Assembly: GCF_000732615.1 (NCBI RefSeq)
Contig: NZ_JPGL01000010.1
Span: 124,001-188,000, forward strand
From: Burkholderia paludis
GTDB taxonomy: Bacteria; Pseudomonadota; Gammaproteobacteria; Burkholderiales; Burkholderiaceae
Direction of reading: 5' to 3'
Length of the DNA: 64,000 nucleotides
The notes below the pieces were generated by a model, which worked only from the letters and a program-made list of their open reading frames with translations, was not told the origin of the DNA and searched no databases. The first letter of the stretch is position 1. Each line of letters starts with the position of its first letter. Of the stretch, positions 34,958 to 45,926 are shown piece after piece. The translations under genes and the position numbers were made by a program.

Positions 34958-37306
34958 ATGCGTAGGCGCTGCGCGGCATGGGCCGCCGGATGCGGCGCGA
35001 TGTGGCTGCTCCTGTTCGCGATGGCGGTTGGCTGCGCAACGGCCCGCGCCGCCGCAGCGCCAGACGTCGCGCAACTCGAACACGTGGCGGTATTCGAGGA
35101 TGCGACCACGACCCTGTCGGCCGATCAGGTCGCCGCGCGGCTCGACGATCCGGCGCAAGGCGCGCCCGTCGCGGGCGCCGCGTCGTACAACGTCGCGTTC
35201 TCGCGGTCCGCATGGTGGATTCGCGCGACGCTGACCAACCGCGACAGCGTCGCGCATCCGCTGGTGCTGGCGATTCGCGACGCACGCGTCGACCAGGCCG
35301 ACTTCCTTGTCGACCGGAACGGCCGGTGGACGCTCGCCGGCCGCTTCCCGGCCGACGCCGCCGGCGATGCGGCGCGACAACCGTCGCGCTACCCGGCGCT
35401 CGACGTCACGTTGCGCGCCGGCGAAAGCGTCTCCGTGCTGATCCGCGTGACGTCGCGCAAGGAAATGCGGCTCGCGCCGGCCGCGTTCACCCGCGCGGCA
35501 TGGGACGCGCTGGAACGACGCGCGACGATGTGGGACTTCGGCTTCTTCGGCGGCCTGCTCGCGCTCGCCTGGTGCGCGCTGCTGATCGGGTTCTTTTCGC
35601 GCAGCGGCGTGTTTCACGTGCTGGCCGCGCTGGCGCTCGGCACGACGCTGTTCGAAGCGGCCTACCGCGGCTACGTGGCGATGGCCTTGCCCGCCGCGCT
35701 GCGGGAATGGTCGGCGCGCGGCGAGGTGATCTTCGCGTACCTGGCGGTCGCATGCTTTATCGTCTTCATCCTGACGGTCGCCCGGCGCGAGCAGGCGAGG
35801 CTGCCGATGCGCGCGGTCTACGCGGCGTTCCTCGCGCTCGAATGCATCGGCATGGCCGGCGCCGCATGCGGCGACCTGCTGACCTTCACATGGTTCTGCC
35901 TGCGACTGAACGCGGTGCTCGGGATCGTCAACATCAGCATCGCGCTGATGCTCGCGATCCGCCGGACGCCAACCGGCCGCGTCATGCTGGTCGCCATCGG
36001 GTTCGCCACCTTCAACATGCTGATGCGCGTGCTCGACGGCATGAACATGCTGCCGCCGGCGCTTGCGTGGCTCAAGTCCGACATCTACCCGAACCCCGTC
36101 ATCACGATCGTCGGGCTCGCCACGCACCTGCTGGTGCTGGCCGCCTGGATCCATCACGTGGGCCGCCAGCGCACCGAGGCGAGGCAGCGGCTCGAACACT
36201 GGCAGCTCACCGAGCAGGAGCGCCTGCGCGACGAGGTCGCGCGCCGCACGGTGGCGCTCAACGATGCGCTGCAGCAGGTAACGACCCACATGCAGCAGAA
36301 GATCGAGACGCTCGGCTACGTGAGCCACGACCTGCGTGCGCCGCTGTCGACGATCAACGGCTACGCGAAGCTGCTGCTGCAGGATGCGACGCATGGCCAG
36401 GCGCGGCTGATCCGTTCGATCGACCGCAGCATCCGCTATCAGCTCGCGCTGATCGACGAACTGCTCGCGTTCACGAAGGCCGAACTGCAGCCGCTCGGCC
36501 TCACCCCGGACACGACCGACCTGCCCGGCCTGCTCGACGACATCGGCCACTACGCGGTCGCGCTGGGCGCGCAGCAGGACAACCGGTTCGTCTACCGGCC
36601 GACCACGCCGCTGCCGCGCACGGTGTCGATCGACGGGACGCGGCTGCAGCAGGTGCTGCTCAACCTGCTGTCGAACGCATCGAAATTCACGCGCGACGGC
36701 ACGGTCACGCTGTCGGTTCACGCGGCGCGCGCGGGCGATGCGTGGCACCTGCTGTTCGAGGTCGCCGATACCGGCATCGGAATCGACATCGACGAGCACC
36801 GCGACATCTTCCGCGCGTACCAGCAGGTCCAGGCCGTCAACGGCGGAACCGGGCTCGGCCTGTTCATCGCGCAGCGCATCGTCGCCGCGATGGGCGGCGA
36901 GCTGGCCGTGGCGAGCGAGCCGGGCGTCGGCACGGCGTTCTCGTTCGCGATCGTCGCGCCGGCCGTCGGGCATGCGATCGTGCCGGCGGCGGAGCTGCTC
37001 CGGCGGTTCGGCCCGGGCGACGACGCTGCCGTACCGGCGCGCGCCGCGCCCGTGATGGACGGCCCGCCCGCCGATGCGCTGGACACGCTGGTCCGGCTTG
37101 CCGGCCACGGGAGGCTCACGGATATCGAGGCCTGGCTCGGCCGATATTCGGAGGAGCACGGTTACGCGGCCTTCGTGCGGCAGGTGCGCGAGCACCTCGA
37201 CGCGCTGAATCTGCCCGCGATCGAGAAACTGGCGGATGCGCTGAAGCGCGCGCGCATCGCGGCCGCGGCGCCCGATGCCGGAACGGACGCGCCCGGGCCG
37301 GCCTGA
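34958..37306 (+). CDS. 7TMR-DISM sensor histidine kinase
   Basis: 782 residues. After a signal peptide (WLLLFAMAVGCATARAAAA) comes a periplasmic 7TMR-DISMED2-like domain (YNVAFSRSAWWIRATLTNRD), then seven membrane helices from about residue 190 to 400, a coiled linker, and a kinase core: H-box SHDLRAPLSTINGYAKLL with His457, N-box LLNLLSNASKFT, G1 DTGIGI, G2 GGTGLGLFIAQRI. About 100 helical residues follow the ATPase domain, without receiver or Hpt signature. It should sense an extracellular ligand and phosphorylate a separate regulator, but no response regulator gene is in the window. ATG 34958 has no ribosome site; ATG 35000 is an alternative. Confidence 0.87.
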   Translation: MRRRCAAWAAGCGAMWLLLFAMAVGCATARAAAAPDVAQLEHVAVFEDATTTLSADQVAARLDDPAQGAPVAGAASYNVAFSRSAWWIRATLTNRDSVAHPLVLAIRDARVDQADFLVDRNGRWTLAGRFPADAAGDAARQPSRYPALDVTLRAGESVSVLIRVTSRKEMRLAPAAFTRAAWDALERRATMWDFGFFGGLLALAWCALLIGFFSRSGVFHVLAALALGTTLFEAAYRGYVAMALPAALREWSARGEVIFAYLAVACFIVFILTVARREQARLPMRAVYAAFLALECIGMAGAACGDLLTFTWFCLRLNAVLGIVNISIALMLAIRRTPTGRVMLVAIGFATFNMLMRVLDGMNMLPPALAWLKSDIYPNPVITIVGLATHLLVLAAWIHHVGRQRTEARQRLEHWQLTEQERLRDEVARRTVALNDALQQVTTHMQQKIETLGYVSHDLRAPLSTINGYAKLLLQDATHGQARLIRSIDRSIRYQLALIDELLAFTKAELQPLGLTPDTTDLPGLLDDIGHYAVALGAQQDNRFVYRPTTPLPRTVSIDGTRLQQVLLNLLSNASKFTRDGTVTLSVHAARAGDAWHLLFEVADTGIGIDIDEHRDIFRAYQQVQAVNGGTGLGLFIAQRIVAAMGGELAVASEPGVGTAFSFAIVAPAVGHAIVPAAELLRRFGPGDDAAVPARAAPVMDGPPADALDTLVRLAGHGRLTDIEAWLGRYSEEHGYAAFVRQVREHLDALNLPAIEKLADALKRARIAAAAPDAGTDAPGPA

Positions 37307-37663
37307 TCGCACCGGAACGGGCCGCCACGGGCCGGCCGGCGCGCGTTCCCGCCCGAAATTGATCTCGGCATATTACCGACAGCCGGCTGACAGCCGGATG
37401 TCGGGCCTGCCCGGCCCCTGCCGGCGACTTTCGCGGCGCCCGCGCCGGGCGCCGCGAAAGCCTTTTTCCATCAAACATTTGGGCGCACGCGCGCCGACCG
37501 CGACGAGCCGGCCCGGCGACCGGCCGGCCGGCCCGGGAGCCGCCTCCGGACGCCGCGCGCCCGGCCCCGCTATTTTTCGAAATCGAGCGTTACGCCCCTG
37601 TAATTCCCATTGCCCCGGCCTTCCACTAGATTAAAAGCGTTCCCAGCGCAATGAGGTGCAACG
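37307..37663. other. Intergenic with kinase terminator
   Basis: About 360 bases. It contains nested dyads at 37376-37404 and the strong terminator at 37428-37460, then the promoter region of the small secreted protein. No gene seen. Confidence 0.6.
37428..37460 (+). terminator. Rho-independent terminator after the histidine kinase
   Basis: A perfect 15-bp stem (37428-37442 with 37446-37460), 3-base loop, then CCTTTTTCC on the plus strand. One of the clearest intrinsic terminators in the window. Confidence 0.85.
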
Positions 37664-37963
37664 ATGAACGCGAAACAATGGGCCCTGGTCGGCTCGGGCA
37701 TGCTGGTCGCATGCCTTTCCGCACAGCCGGCGATGGCCGGCGTTTCGATCGGTTTCGGCATAGCCGCGCCCGCCCCGGTCTATGTCGCGCCGGCGCCCGT
37801 GTACGTCGCGCCGCCGCCCCCGGTGGTCTATGCCCCGCCTGTCGTGGCCGCGCCCGTGATGGTGCCCGCGATCGGCATCACGCTCGGCTGGCATGGCGAC
37901 CGGTACTGGGACGGCCGCCGCTGGTGGGGCCGGCGCGACTGGGCCGCGCACCACCGCTGGTAA
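37664..37963 (+). CDS. Small secreted Pro/Val-rich protein
   Basis: 99 residues with a signal peptide (QWALVGSGMLVACLSAQPAMA, cleavage after AMA). The mature part is a repeat of APAPVYVAP blocks, then a short basic aromatic end (RYWDGRRWWGRRDWAAHHRW). Small periplasmic or surface proteins with a PVYVAPP middle and a W/R/H-rich end are common in Burkholderia; their function is unknown. It precedes the efflux operon but a 220-base gap makes co-transcription uncertain. Confidence 0.8.
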   Translation: MNAKQWALVGSGMLVACLSAQPAMAGVSIGFGIAAPAPVYVAPAPVYVAPPPPVVYAPPVVAAPVMVPAIGITLGWHGDRYWDGRRWWGRRDWAAHHRW

Positions 37964-38187
37964 GCCGCGTCACGCGGCGGGCGGCCCGCCCGCCGCACCC
38001 GCCCCGCTTTCCCCGTCACGACATCGACGGCAACCGTACGCCGCGTGCGCCCGCACGCGGCGCCGGTCCATGCCTCGACCCGGCCGCAACGCGGCCGGCC
38101 CGGTCTTTCCGCATCAGCCACCGCCACCCTCGGGAGTGCCCCCATGTCAGCTCGTAGCGCAATGCGCCGCCCGTTCCGGAGACGGAC

Positions 38188-39450
38188 ATGAGCGAACCGG
38201 GTTCCGCACCGCCGCCGCGCCGCCGTGCGCGCCGCTGGATCGTCGTCGTCGCGCTGGCCGTCCCGGTCGCGCTGATCGTCTTTCACCTGCTGCGCCAGTC
38301 GAAGCCGGTTCGCTCGACGTCGGCCCAGGTCGTCAGCGTCGCGACCGCGACGACGGGCGACATGCCGGTCGTGCTGAACGAACTCGGCACGGTCACGCCG
38401 GTCGCGACCGTGACGGTGCTGCCGCAACTGAGCGGCTACCTGACCGAGGTCGGCTATCACGAAGGCGAGGAAGTCGCCAAGGGCCAGTTCCTCGCGCAGA
38501 TCGATCCGCGCCAGTACCAGATCAGCAAGCAGCAGGCGCAGGCCCAGCTCGCGAAGGACCAGGCGAGCCTGGCGCAGGCGCGCGCCGATCTCGCGCGTTA
38601 CGCGCAGCTCGCCGAGCACAAGTCGATCGCCGAGCAGACCTATCAGGACGCGCAGTTCACCGTCCAGCAGGACGAGGCGGCCACCCAGGCCGATCGCGCG
38701 AACATCGCCCAATACGACCTCGATCTCGCCTATTGCCACATCACCGCGCCGGTGGCGGGCCGCGTCGGGTTGCGGCTCGTCGACCCGGGCAACTACGTGA
38801 CGTCGTCGAGCACGACGGGCATCGTCGTGATCACGCAGATGAAACCGATGACCGTGCAGTTCACGGTGCCGCAGAACGCGCTGTCGGCCGTGATCCGGCG
38901 CGTCGGCGCGGGCGCGAAACTGCCGGTGACCGTGTATTCGAGCGACGACGACAAGCAGGTCGCCACCGGCACGCTGTATGCGATCGGCAACCAGATGGCG
39001 ACCGCCACCGGCACCGTCACGTTGCGCGCGACGTTCGCGAACGACGACGAAGCGCTGTTCCCGAACGAATTCGTCAACGTCAGGCTCGGCGTCGATACGC
39101 TGCACGACGCGGTGCTCGTGCCGACGGCCGCGGTGCAGAACGGCGCGCCGGGCGACTACGTGTATCTCGTCAATGCGAACCGGACGGTCTCGGTGCACAA
39201 GGTCACGCTCGGGCCCAGCGACGGGCGCACCACCGCGATCGTTGCCGGGCTCGCGGCGGGGCAGCAGGTCGTCACCGACGGCGTCGACCGGCTCAGCGAC
39301 GGCGCGGCGATCCGCATCGCGTCGAACCGGGCCGGCGGGGCCCAGGCGGCATCGGGCGCCCCGGCGGCGGCCGCGTCGCATCATGCCGGCCACCGGCCCG
39401 CCGCGGCAGGCGCGGCATCGGCCGCACCCGGCGCGTCCGGCGCCGCCTGA
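38188..39450 (+). CDS. mdtA: RND efflux periplasmic adaptor (MdtA-like)
   Basis: 420 residues with a GGAGACGGAC site before the ATG. A single N-terminal membrane segment (WIVVVALAVPVALIVFHLL) anchors it. Then come the biotin-lipoyl half motifs (LNELGTVTPVATVTVLPQLS and YHEGEEVAKGQFLAQIDPRQ), an Ala/Gln coiled hairpin (QAQAQLAKDQASLAQARADL) and a beta-barrel part with APVAGRVGLRLVDPGNYV. The last 40 residues are an Ala/Gly-rich tail. It links the two RND pumps to the outer-membrane channel. First of four overlapping or adjacent genes. Confidence 0.93.
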   Translation: MSEPGSAPPPRRRARRWIVVVALAVPVALIVFHLLRQSKPVRSTSAQVVSVATATTGDMPVVLNELGTVTPVATVTVLPQLSGYLTEVGYHEGEEVAKGQFLAQIDPRQYQISKQQAQAQLAKDQASLAQARADLARYAQLAEHKSIAEQTYQDAQFTVQQDEAATQADRANIAQYDLDLAYCHITAPVAGRVGLRLVDPGNYVTSSSTTGIVVITQMKPMTVQFTVPQNALSAVIRRVGAGAKLPVTVYSSDDDKQVATGTLYAIGNQMATATGTVTLRATFANDDEALFPNEFVNVRLGVDTLHDAVLVPTAAVQNGAPGDYVYLVNANRTVSVHKVTLGPSDGRTTAIVAGLAAGQQVVTDGVDRLSDGAAIRIASNRAGGAQAASGAPAAAASHHAGHRPAAAGAASAAPGASGAA

Positions 39451-39471
39451 CGATCCGCGGCGCCCGATACG

Positions 39472-42400
39472 ATGAACCTCTCCCGCCTTTTCATCCTGCG
39501 GCCGGTCGCGACGCTGCTGCTGACGATCGCGCTCGTGCTGGCCGGCGCGGTCGCGGTGCGCTTCCTGCCGGTGTCGTCGCTGCCCGACGTCGACTACCCG
39601 ACGATCCAGGTGCAGACCTTCTACCCCGGCGCGAGCCCGGACGTGATGGCAACCACCGTCACCGCGCCGCTCGAGGTCCAGCTCGGCGAAATCCCCGGGT
39701 TGCAGCAGATGATCTCGTACAGCTCGGAGGGCGCGTCGGTCATCACGCTGCAGTTCGACCTGTCGGTCAGCCTCGACGTCGCCGAGCAGAACGTCCAGCA
39801 GGCGATCAACGCATCGAACAGCTACCTGCCGAGCGGCCTGCCCGCGCCGCCGACCTACGCGAAGGTGAACCCGGCCGACCAGCCCGTGCTCACGCTCGCG
39901 GTCACGTCGAGCTCGATGTCGCTCACGCAGCTGCAGGACACCGCGAACAACCGGCTCGCGACGAAGATTTCCGAAGTGCCGGGCGTCGGCCTCGTCACGA
40001 CGGCGGGCGGCCACGTGCCGGCCGTGCGCGTCGAAGCCGATCCGCACAAGCTCGCCGCGTACGGGCTGAACATCGACGATCTGCGCACGCTGCTGGCGAA
40101 CGTGAACGTCAGCCAGCCGAAAGGCAACTTCGACGGCCCCGATCTCGACTACACGATCAATTCCAACGACCAGATCACCGATCCGGCCGCGTACCTGCGC
40201 ACGGTGATCGCGTACCAGAACGGCGCGCCGGTGTTCCTCGGCGACGTCGCGCGCGTGTCGCAGGCGCCGCAGGACATCGAGCGCGGCGCGTGGCTGAACC
40301 GCACGCCGGCGATCGTGCTGAACGTGCAGCGCCAGCCGGGCGCGAACGTGATCGCGACCGTCGACCGCATCAAGCGGCAGCTCCCCGCGCTCGAGGCGAC
40401 GCTGCCGGCCGGCATGCACGTGCAGATCGTCGGCGACGGCACCGGCGTGATCCGTGCGTCGGTGTTCGACGCCGCGACCGAACTCGTGCTGGCCGTCGCG
40501 CTGGTCGTGATGGTGATCTTCGTGTTCCTGCGCAACCTGCCGGCGACGCTGATCCCGAGCATCGCGGTGCCCGTGTCGCTGATCGGCACGGTGGCCGCGA
40601 TGTACGAACTGCACTACTCGATCGACAACCTGTCGCTGATGGCGCTGATCATCGCGACCGGCTTCGTGGTCGACGATTCGATCGTGATGATCGAGAACAT
40701 CGTGCGCTACATCGAGCAGGGCATGCGGCCGCTCGACGCCGCGCTGGAGGGCGCCGGGCAGATCGGCTTCACGATCCTGTCGCTGACGGTGTCGCTGATC
40801 GCGGTGCTGATCCCGCTGCTGTTCATGGGCGGCGTGATCGGCCGCCTGTTCAGCGAGTTCGCGGTCACGCTCGCGGTGACGATCCTGATTTCCGCGGTCG
40901 TGTCGCTGACGGTCGTGCCGATGCTGTGCGCACGCATCCTGCATGCGCAGTCGGAGTCGCAGCCGAGCCGCTTCGAGCGCTTCAGCGAACGGATCTTCGA
41001 TCGCACGCTCGCGGCCTATTCGCGCGCGCTGACCTGGGTGCTGCGGCACCAGACGCTGACGCTCGTCGTGGCGCTCGGGACGCTCGCGCTGACGCTGATC
41101 CTCTACGTGGCGATCCCGAAGGGGCTGTTCCCCGTGCAGGACGTCGGCACGATCCAGGGGATCAGCGTGGCCGACACGTCGGTGTCGTACGCGGCGATGG
41201 TCGAGCGCCAGTCGCAACTGGCCGATGCGCTGCTGAAGGACCCGGATGTCGCGTCGCTCACGTCGTACGTCGGGATCGACGGCGTCAACGCGACGCTGAA
41301 CAACGGCCGCTTCCTGATCAACCTGCGCCCGCACGGCGACCGCGCGGAGAGCGCGGCGGCGATCGCGCGGCGGCTCCAGCAGGAAACGGCCGGCGTACCG
41401 GGCGTGCGGCTCTACCTGCAGCCGGTGCAGGACCTGACGCTCGACACGACGCTGTCGCCGAACCAGTACCGCTTCGTGCTGCGCGGCCCGAGCCGGCAGG
41501 CGCTGCAGCAGGTGGTGCCCGCGCTGGTCGCGAAGCTGAAGCAGGTGCGCTCGATCACCGACGTGCAGAGCGATCTCGACGTCGACGGGCTCGGCGTGCA
41601 GGTGGACGTCGACCGTCAGGCGGCCGCGCGCTACGGGATCACGCCGGCCACCATCGACAACGCGCTGTACGATTCGCTCGGCCAGCGCATCGTGTCGACG
41701 ATCTTCGAGCAGTCGAACCAGTACCGCGTGATCCTGGTCGCGAAGCCCGAGACGATGCCGAACGTCGCGTCGCTCGGCAACCTCTACCTGCCGAGCCAGA
41801 CGAGCAGCAGCGGCCAGGTGCCGCTCAGCCAGATCGCGACCGTACGGCTCGTGAAGACGCCGCTCGCGATCCGCCATCTCGCGCAGTTCCCGGCGGTCAC
41901 GGTGTCGTTCAATCTGGCGAACGGCGCGTCGCTGAGCGCGGCCGTCGCCGACGTGCGGCGCGTCGAGCGCGACGCGGCGCTGCCGCCGTCGATCCAGTCG
42001 TCGTTCCAGGGCGCGGCGGCCGCGTTCGAGGATTCGCTGTCGAGCGAGGTCTATCTGCTGATCGCCGCGCTCGTCGCCGTCTACATCGTGCTCGGCGTGC
42101 TGTACGAGAGCTTCATCCATCCGGTCACGATCCTGTCGACGCTGCCGTCCGCCGGGATCGGCGCGCTGCTCGCGCTGATGATCGCGGGCGCGGATCTCGA
42201 CGTGATCGGCATCATCGGCATCGTGCTGCTGATCGGCATCGTGAAGAAGAACGCGATCATGATCGTCGACTTCGCGCTCGAAGCGGAACGCGAGCACGGC
42301 AAGACGCCGGCCGACGCGATCTTCGAGGCGTCGCTGCTGCGCTTCCGGCCGATCCTGATGACGACCTTCGCCGCGATGCTCGGCGCGCTGCCGATGCTGG

Positions 42401-42600
42401 TCGGCACCGGCACGGGGTCCGAGCTGCGCCGCCCGCTCGGCCTCGCGATCATCGGCGGGCTCGCGCTGAGCCAGCTCCTCACGCTGTTCACCACGCCGGT
42501 GGTGTACCTGCTGTTCGACCGGATGGCCGCGGCGCTGCGGCGCCGGCGTGACGCGGCGGGCGCCGGCGCCGCAGCGCCGGACGGCGGGAGCGCGCCGTGA
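39472..42600 (+). CDS. mdtB: RND multidrug efflux permease (MdtB-like)
   Basis: 1042 residues, full RND length, starting [20 protein letters not shown]. Closely follows the E. coli MdtB pattern: [35 protein letters not shown], the TM4 motif [18 protein letters not shown] (with Asp residues of the proton relay) and [16 protein letters not shown] near the end. Two large periplasmic loops are present. In E. coli MdtB and MdtC form a heterotrimer that exports bile salts and novobiocin; the same is expected here. Its stop overlaps the start of the next gene (ATGA-type). Confidence 0.94.
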   Translation: MNLSRLFILRPVATLLLTIALVLAGAVAVRFLPVSSLPDVDYPTIQVQTFYPGASPDVMATTVTAPLEVQLGEIPGLQQMISYSSEGASVITLQFDLSVSLDVAEQNVQQAINASNSYLPSGLPAPPTYAKVNPADQPVLTLAVTSSSMSLTQLQDTANNRLATKISEVPGVGLVTTAGGHVPAVRVEADPHKLAAYGLNIDDLRTLLANVNVSQPKGNFDGPDLDYTINSNDQITDPAAYLRTVIAYQNGAPVFLGDVARVSQAPQDIERGAWLNRTPAIVLNVQRQPGANVIATVDRIKRQLPALEATLPAGMHVQIVGDGTGVIRASVFDAATELVLAVALVVMVIFVFLRNLPATLIPSIAVPVSLIGTVAAMYELHYSIDNLSLMALIIATGFVVDDSIVMIENIVRYIEQGMRPLDAALEGAGQIGFTILSLTVSLIAVLIPLLFMGGVIGRLFSEFAVTLAVTILISAVVSLTVVPMLCARILHAQSESQPSRFERFSERIFDRTLAAYSRALTWVLRHQTLTLVVALGTLALTLILYVAIPKGLFPVQDVGTIQGISVADTSVSYAAMVERQSQLADALLKDPDVASLTSYVGIDGVNATLNNGRFLINLRPHGDRAESAAAIARRLQQETAGVPGVRLYLQPVQDLTLDTTLSPNQYRFVLRGPSRQALQQVVPALVAKLKQVRSITDVQSDLDVDGLGVQVDVDRQAAARYGITPATIDNALYDSLGQRIVSTIFEQSNQYRVILVAKPETMPNVASLGNLYLPSQTSSSGQVPLSQIATVRLVKTPLAIRHLAQFPAVTVSFNLANGASLSAAVADVRRVERDAALPPSIQSSFQGAAAAFEDSLSSEVYLLIAALVAVYIVLGVLYESFIHPVTILSTLPSAGIGALLALMIAGADLDVIGIIGIVLLIGIVKKNAIMIVDFALEAEREHGKTPADAIFEASLLRFRPILMTTFAAMLGALPMLVGTGTGSELRRPLGLAIIGGLALSQLLTLFTTPVVYLLFDRMAAALRRRRDAAGAGAAAPDGGSAP

Positions 42601-45600
42601 ACCCGGCGGCCCTGTTCATCAACCGGCCGGTCGCCACGACGCTGATGGCGATCGCGATCCTGCTGTCCGGCGCGCTCGCGTACTTCCGGATGCCGGTCGC
42701 GCCGCTGCCGAACGTCGCGTATCCGGTGATCGTCGTGCAGGCGAACATGGCCGGCGCCAGCCCGGACGTGATGGCGTCGACGGTGGCCGAGCCGCTCGAA
42801 CGCCGGCTCGAAACGATCGCGGACGTGGAGGAACTCACGTCGATGAGCTACACGGGCTCGTCGATGATCGTGATCGAGTTCGGCCTCGACCGCGACATCA
42901 ACGGCGCCGCGCGCGACGTGCAGGCCGCGATCCAGGCCGCGCGCGCCGACCTGCCCACCACGCTGCGCTCGAACCCCACCTACCGGCAATACAACCCGGC
43001 CGACGCGCCGGTGATGGTGCTCGCGCTGACTTCCGACACGCTGACCTCCGCGCAGCTCTACGATTCCGCGGATTCGGTGATCCAGCAGCAGCTCTCGCAG
43101 ATCAAGGGGGTCGGGCAGATCACGCTCGGCGGCGGCGCGCTGCCGTCGGTGCGCGTCGAGCTGAACCCCGGCAAGCTGAACAGCTACGGCATCGGCCTCG
43201 AGGACGTGCGCGCGTCGCTCGGCGCGGCGAACGCGGACAGCCCGAAAGGCCATCTCGACCAGGACGGCCATCGCTACGAGATCCTGTCCAACGACCAGAT
43301 CGGCACGGCCGCGCCGTACCGCGACCTCGTCGTCGCCTACCGCAACGGCGCGGCCGTGCAGCTGCACGACGTCGCGCAGGTGCTCGATTCGAACGAGAAC
43401 GTGCGCAACGCGGGGCTCTACAACGGCAAGCAGGCCGTGCTCGTGATCGTGTTTCCGGAGCCGGGCAGCAACGTCGTGAACACCGTGCAGCAGATCCGCG
43501 AGCGCCTGCCCGTGATCGAGGCCGCGTTGCCGGGCTCGGTGCGCGTCGGCATCGCGGTCGACCATTCGCAGTCGATCAACGCGTCGGTCGACGACACCGA
43601 GCGCACGCTCTGCATCGCGGTGCTGCTGGTCGTGGGCGTCGTGTTCGTGTTCCTGCTGTCGCCGCGCGCGACGCTGATCCCGGCCGTCGCGCTGCCGCTG
43701 TCGATCGTCGGCACGTTCGGCCCGATGTACCTGCTCGGCTACAGCATCGACAACCTGTCGCTGATGGCGCTGACGATCGGCACCGGCTTCGTCGTCGACG
43801 ACGCGGTGGTCGTGCTCGAGAACGTCACGCGCTTTCTCGAGGCCGGCCATACGCCGAAGGAGGCGGCGCTGCGCGGCAGCGCGGAAGTCGCGTTCACGGT
43901 CGTGTCGATGAGCCTGTCGCTGATCGCCGTGTTCCTGCCGATCCTGCTGATGCCCGGCATCGTCGGCCTGCTGTTCCACGAGTTCGCGGTCACGCTGTCG
44001 ATCGCGATCCTGCTGTCGATGGTGATCTCGCTGACCGTCACGCCGACGATGTGCGCGTACGTGCTGAGCCGGCGCAGCGCGCACGCCGCGCCGTCGCGCG
44101 TCGGCGCCCGTATCGCCGCCGTGCTCGACGGGCTGCGCGACGCGTACGCCCGCTCGCTCGACGCGGTGCTCGACCGCGCGCCGCTCGTCGGCGTCGTGCT
44201 GATCGCGCTGCTCGCCGGCAACCTGCTGCTGTTCCGGCTGCTGCCCGCGACCTTCTTCCCCGAGCAGGACAACGGCACGCTGATGGGGCAGATCATCGCC
44301 GACCAGAGCATCTCGTTCGGTGCGATGCGGCACAAGCTCGCGCAGCTCCAGGCGATCGTCCAGCAGGACCCGGCCGTCTCGGCGGTCGCCGGCTTCACCG
44401 GCGGGCGCGCGTTGAACACGGCCAACGTGTTCGTCGCGCTGAAGCCGCTCGCGCAGCGCCACGCGTCGGCCACCGAGGTCGTCAACCGGCTGCGGCCGAA
44501 GCTCGCGGCCGTCTCGGGCGCGCGCCTGTTCCTGCAGGCGCAGCAGGACCTGCGGATCGGCGGCCGGCAATCGGCCGCCGAATACCAGTACACGCTCACG
44601 AGCGACGATCCGCAGGCGCTCTATACGTGGACGCCGCGGCTCGTCGACGAATTGAACCGGCGGCGCGGCCAGCTCGTCGACGTGAACTCCGACCTGCAGC
44701 AGCACGGGCTGCAGACGATGGTGACGATCGACCGCGCGACCGCGAAACGCTTCGGCTTCGACCCGAACCAGATCGACAACGTGCTGTACGACGCGTTCGG
44801 CCAGCGCACCGTTTCCACGATCTACAACCAGTTGAACCAGTACTTCGTCGTGATGGAAGTCGCGCCGCCGTACTGGCAGTTCCCGTCGTCGCTCGGCCGG
44901 ATCTTCGCGAGCACCGCGGCGGGCAACGCGAACGGCACCGCGCAGACGCAGTATCCGTCGGCCACCGTCCCGGCCGCCGCCGCGACGCTCGCGACCGGCG
45001 CGGCGGTCGGCGTCGCGACGGCGGGCGCGGGCGGCACGACCAATGCGCAGAACGCGAACGCGGAAGCGAACGCATCCACCAACAGCATCGCGAACAGCAA
45101 GGGCGGCAGCTCGACCGGCAGCGCGGACAGCACGTCGGCGGAAACGATGGTGCCGCTCGCCGCGCTCGCGATGTTCGCGAACAGCCACACCGCCACGCAG
45201 GTGAACCACCAGGGCGGCCTCGTCGCGGCGACGATCTCGTTCAACCTGCCGGCCAACGGGTCGCTGAGCGACGCGGCCGTCGCGATCGCCGACGCCGAGC
45301 AGTCGATCGGCATGCCCGCGTCGGTACACGGCGGCTTCGCCGGGGCCGCGCAGGCATTCACGAACTCGATGGGCGCGGTGCCGCTGCTGATCGTCGCGGC
45401 GCTCGTGGTGGTCTACATCGTGCTCGGCGTGCTGTACGAAAACACGATCCACCCGCTGACGATCCTGTCGACGCTGCCGTCGGCCGGCATCGGCGCGACG
45501 CTGGCCCTGCTCGTGTTCGGCGTGCCGTTCTCGGTGATCTCGCTGATCGGCTTCATCCTGCTGATCGGCATCGTGAAGAAGAACGGGATCATGATGGTCG

Positions 45601-45923
45601 ACGTCGCGATCGCGCTGCAGCGCGACGAGGGCGTCGACGCGCGGCGCGCGATTCACGAGGCGGCCGTGCGGCGCCTGCGGCCGATCATGATGACGACGGC
45701 CGCGGCCGTGCTCGGCGCGCTGCCGCTCGCGTTCGCGATCGGCCAGGGCGCGTCGCTGCGCCAGCCGCTCGGCGTGACGGTGATGGGCGGGCTGTTGATC
45801 AGCCAGGTGTTCACGCTCTATACGACGCCCGTGATCTATCTGTATCTCGACCGGCTGCGCGAGCGACTCGCGCGCGGGTCGTGGCTGCGGCCGCGGCAAC
45901 AGCGGCCCGAATCGAGGCCCTGA
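42597..45923 (+). CDS. mdtC: RND multidrug efflux permease (MdtC-like) with a large insertion
   Basis: 1108 residues; starts at GTG 42597, overlapping the previous stop by 4 bases. MdtC-type features: [60 protein letters not shown] and [20 protein letters not shown]. It is about 80 residues longer than MdtC (1025). The excess is a low-complexity Ala/Ser/Asn/Thr/Gly stretch (about residues 775-855, 44920-45160) in the second periplasmic loop, between YWQFPSSLG and [10 protein letters not shown]. It works with MdtB in the inner membrane. Confidence 0.93.
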   Translation: MNPAALFINRPVATTLMAIAILLSGALAYFRMPVAPLPNVAYPVIVVQANMAGASPDVMASTVAEPLERRLETIADVEELTSMSYTGSSMIVIEFGLDRDINGAARDVQAAIQAARADLPTTLRSNPTYRQYNPADAPVMVLALTSDTLTSAQLYDSADSVIQQQLSQIKGVGQITLGGGALPSVRVELNPGKLNSYGIGLEDVRASLGAANADSPKGHLDQDGHRYEILSNDQIGTAAPYRDLVVAYRNGAAVQLHDVAQVLDSNENVRNAGLYNGKQAVLVIVFPEPGSNVVNTVQQIRERLPVIEAALPGSVRVGIAVDHSQSINASVDDTERTLCIAVLLVVGVVFVFLLSPRATLIPAVALPLSIVGTFGPMYLLGYSIDNLSLMALTIGTGFVVDDAVVVLENVTRFLEAGHTPKEAALRGSAEVAFTVVSMSLSLIAVFLPILLMPGIVGLLFHEFAVTLSIAILLSMVISLTVTPTMCAYVLSRRSAHAAPSRVGARIAAVLDGLRDAYARSLDAVLDRAPLVGVVLIALLAGNLLLFRLLPATFFPEQDNGTLMGQIIADQSISFGAMRHKLAQLQAIVQQDPAVSAVAGFTGGRALNTANVFVALKPLAQRHASATEVVNRLRPKLAAVSGARLFLQAQQDLRIGGRQSAAEYQYTLTSDDPQALYTWTPRLVDELNRRRGQLVDVNSDLQQHGLQTMVTIDRATAKRFGFDPNQIDNVLYDAFGQRTVSTIYNQLNQYFVVMEVAPPYWQFPSSLGRIFASTAAGNANGTAQTQYPSATVPAAAATLATGAAVGVATAGAGGTTNAQNANAEANASTNSIANSKGGSSTGSADSTSAETMVPLAALAMFANSHTATQVNHQGGLVAATISFNLPANGSLSDAAVAIADAEQSIGMPASVHGGFAGAAQAFTNSMGAVPLLIVAALVVVYIVLGVLYENTIHPLTILSTLPSAGIGATLALLVFGVPFSVISLIGFILLIGIVKKNGIMMVDVAIALQRDEGVDARRAIHEAAVRRLRPIMMTTAAAVLGALPLAFAIGQGASLRQPLGVTVMGGLLISQVFTLYTTPVIYLYLDRLRERLARGSWLRPRQQRPESRP

Positions 45924-45926
45924 CCC

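Noticed and set aside
34627..34965. 112-residue frame just before the histidine kinase
   Set aside because: No ribosome site, Pro/Arg-rich, no family pattern; 8-base overlap with the kinase start is probably chance.
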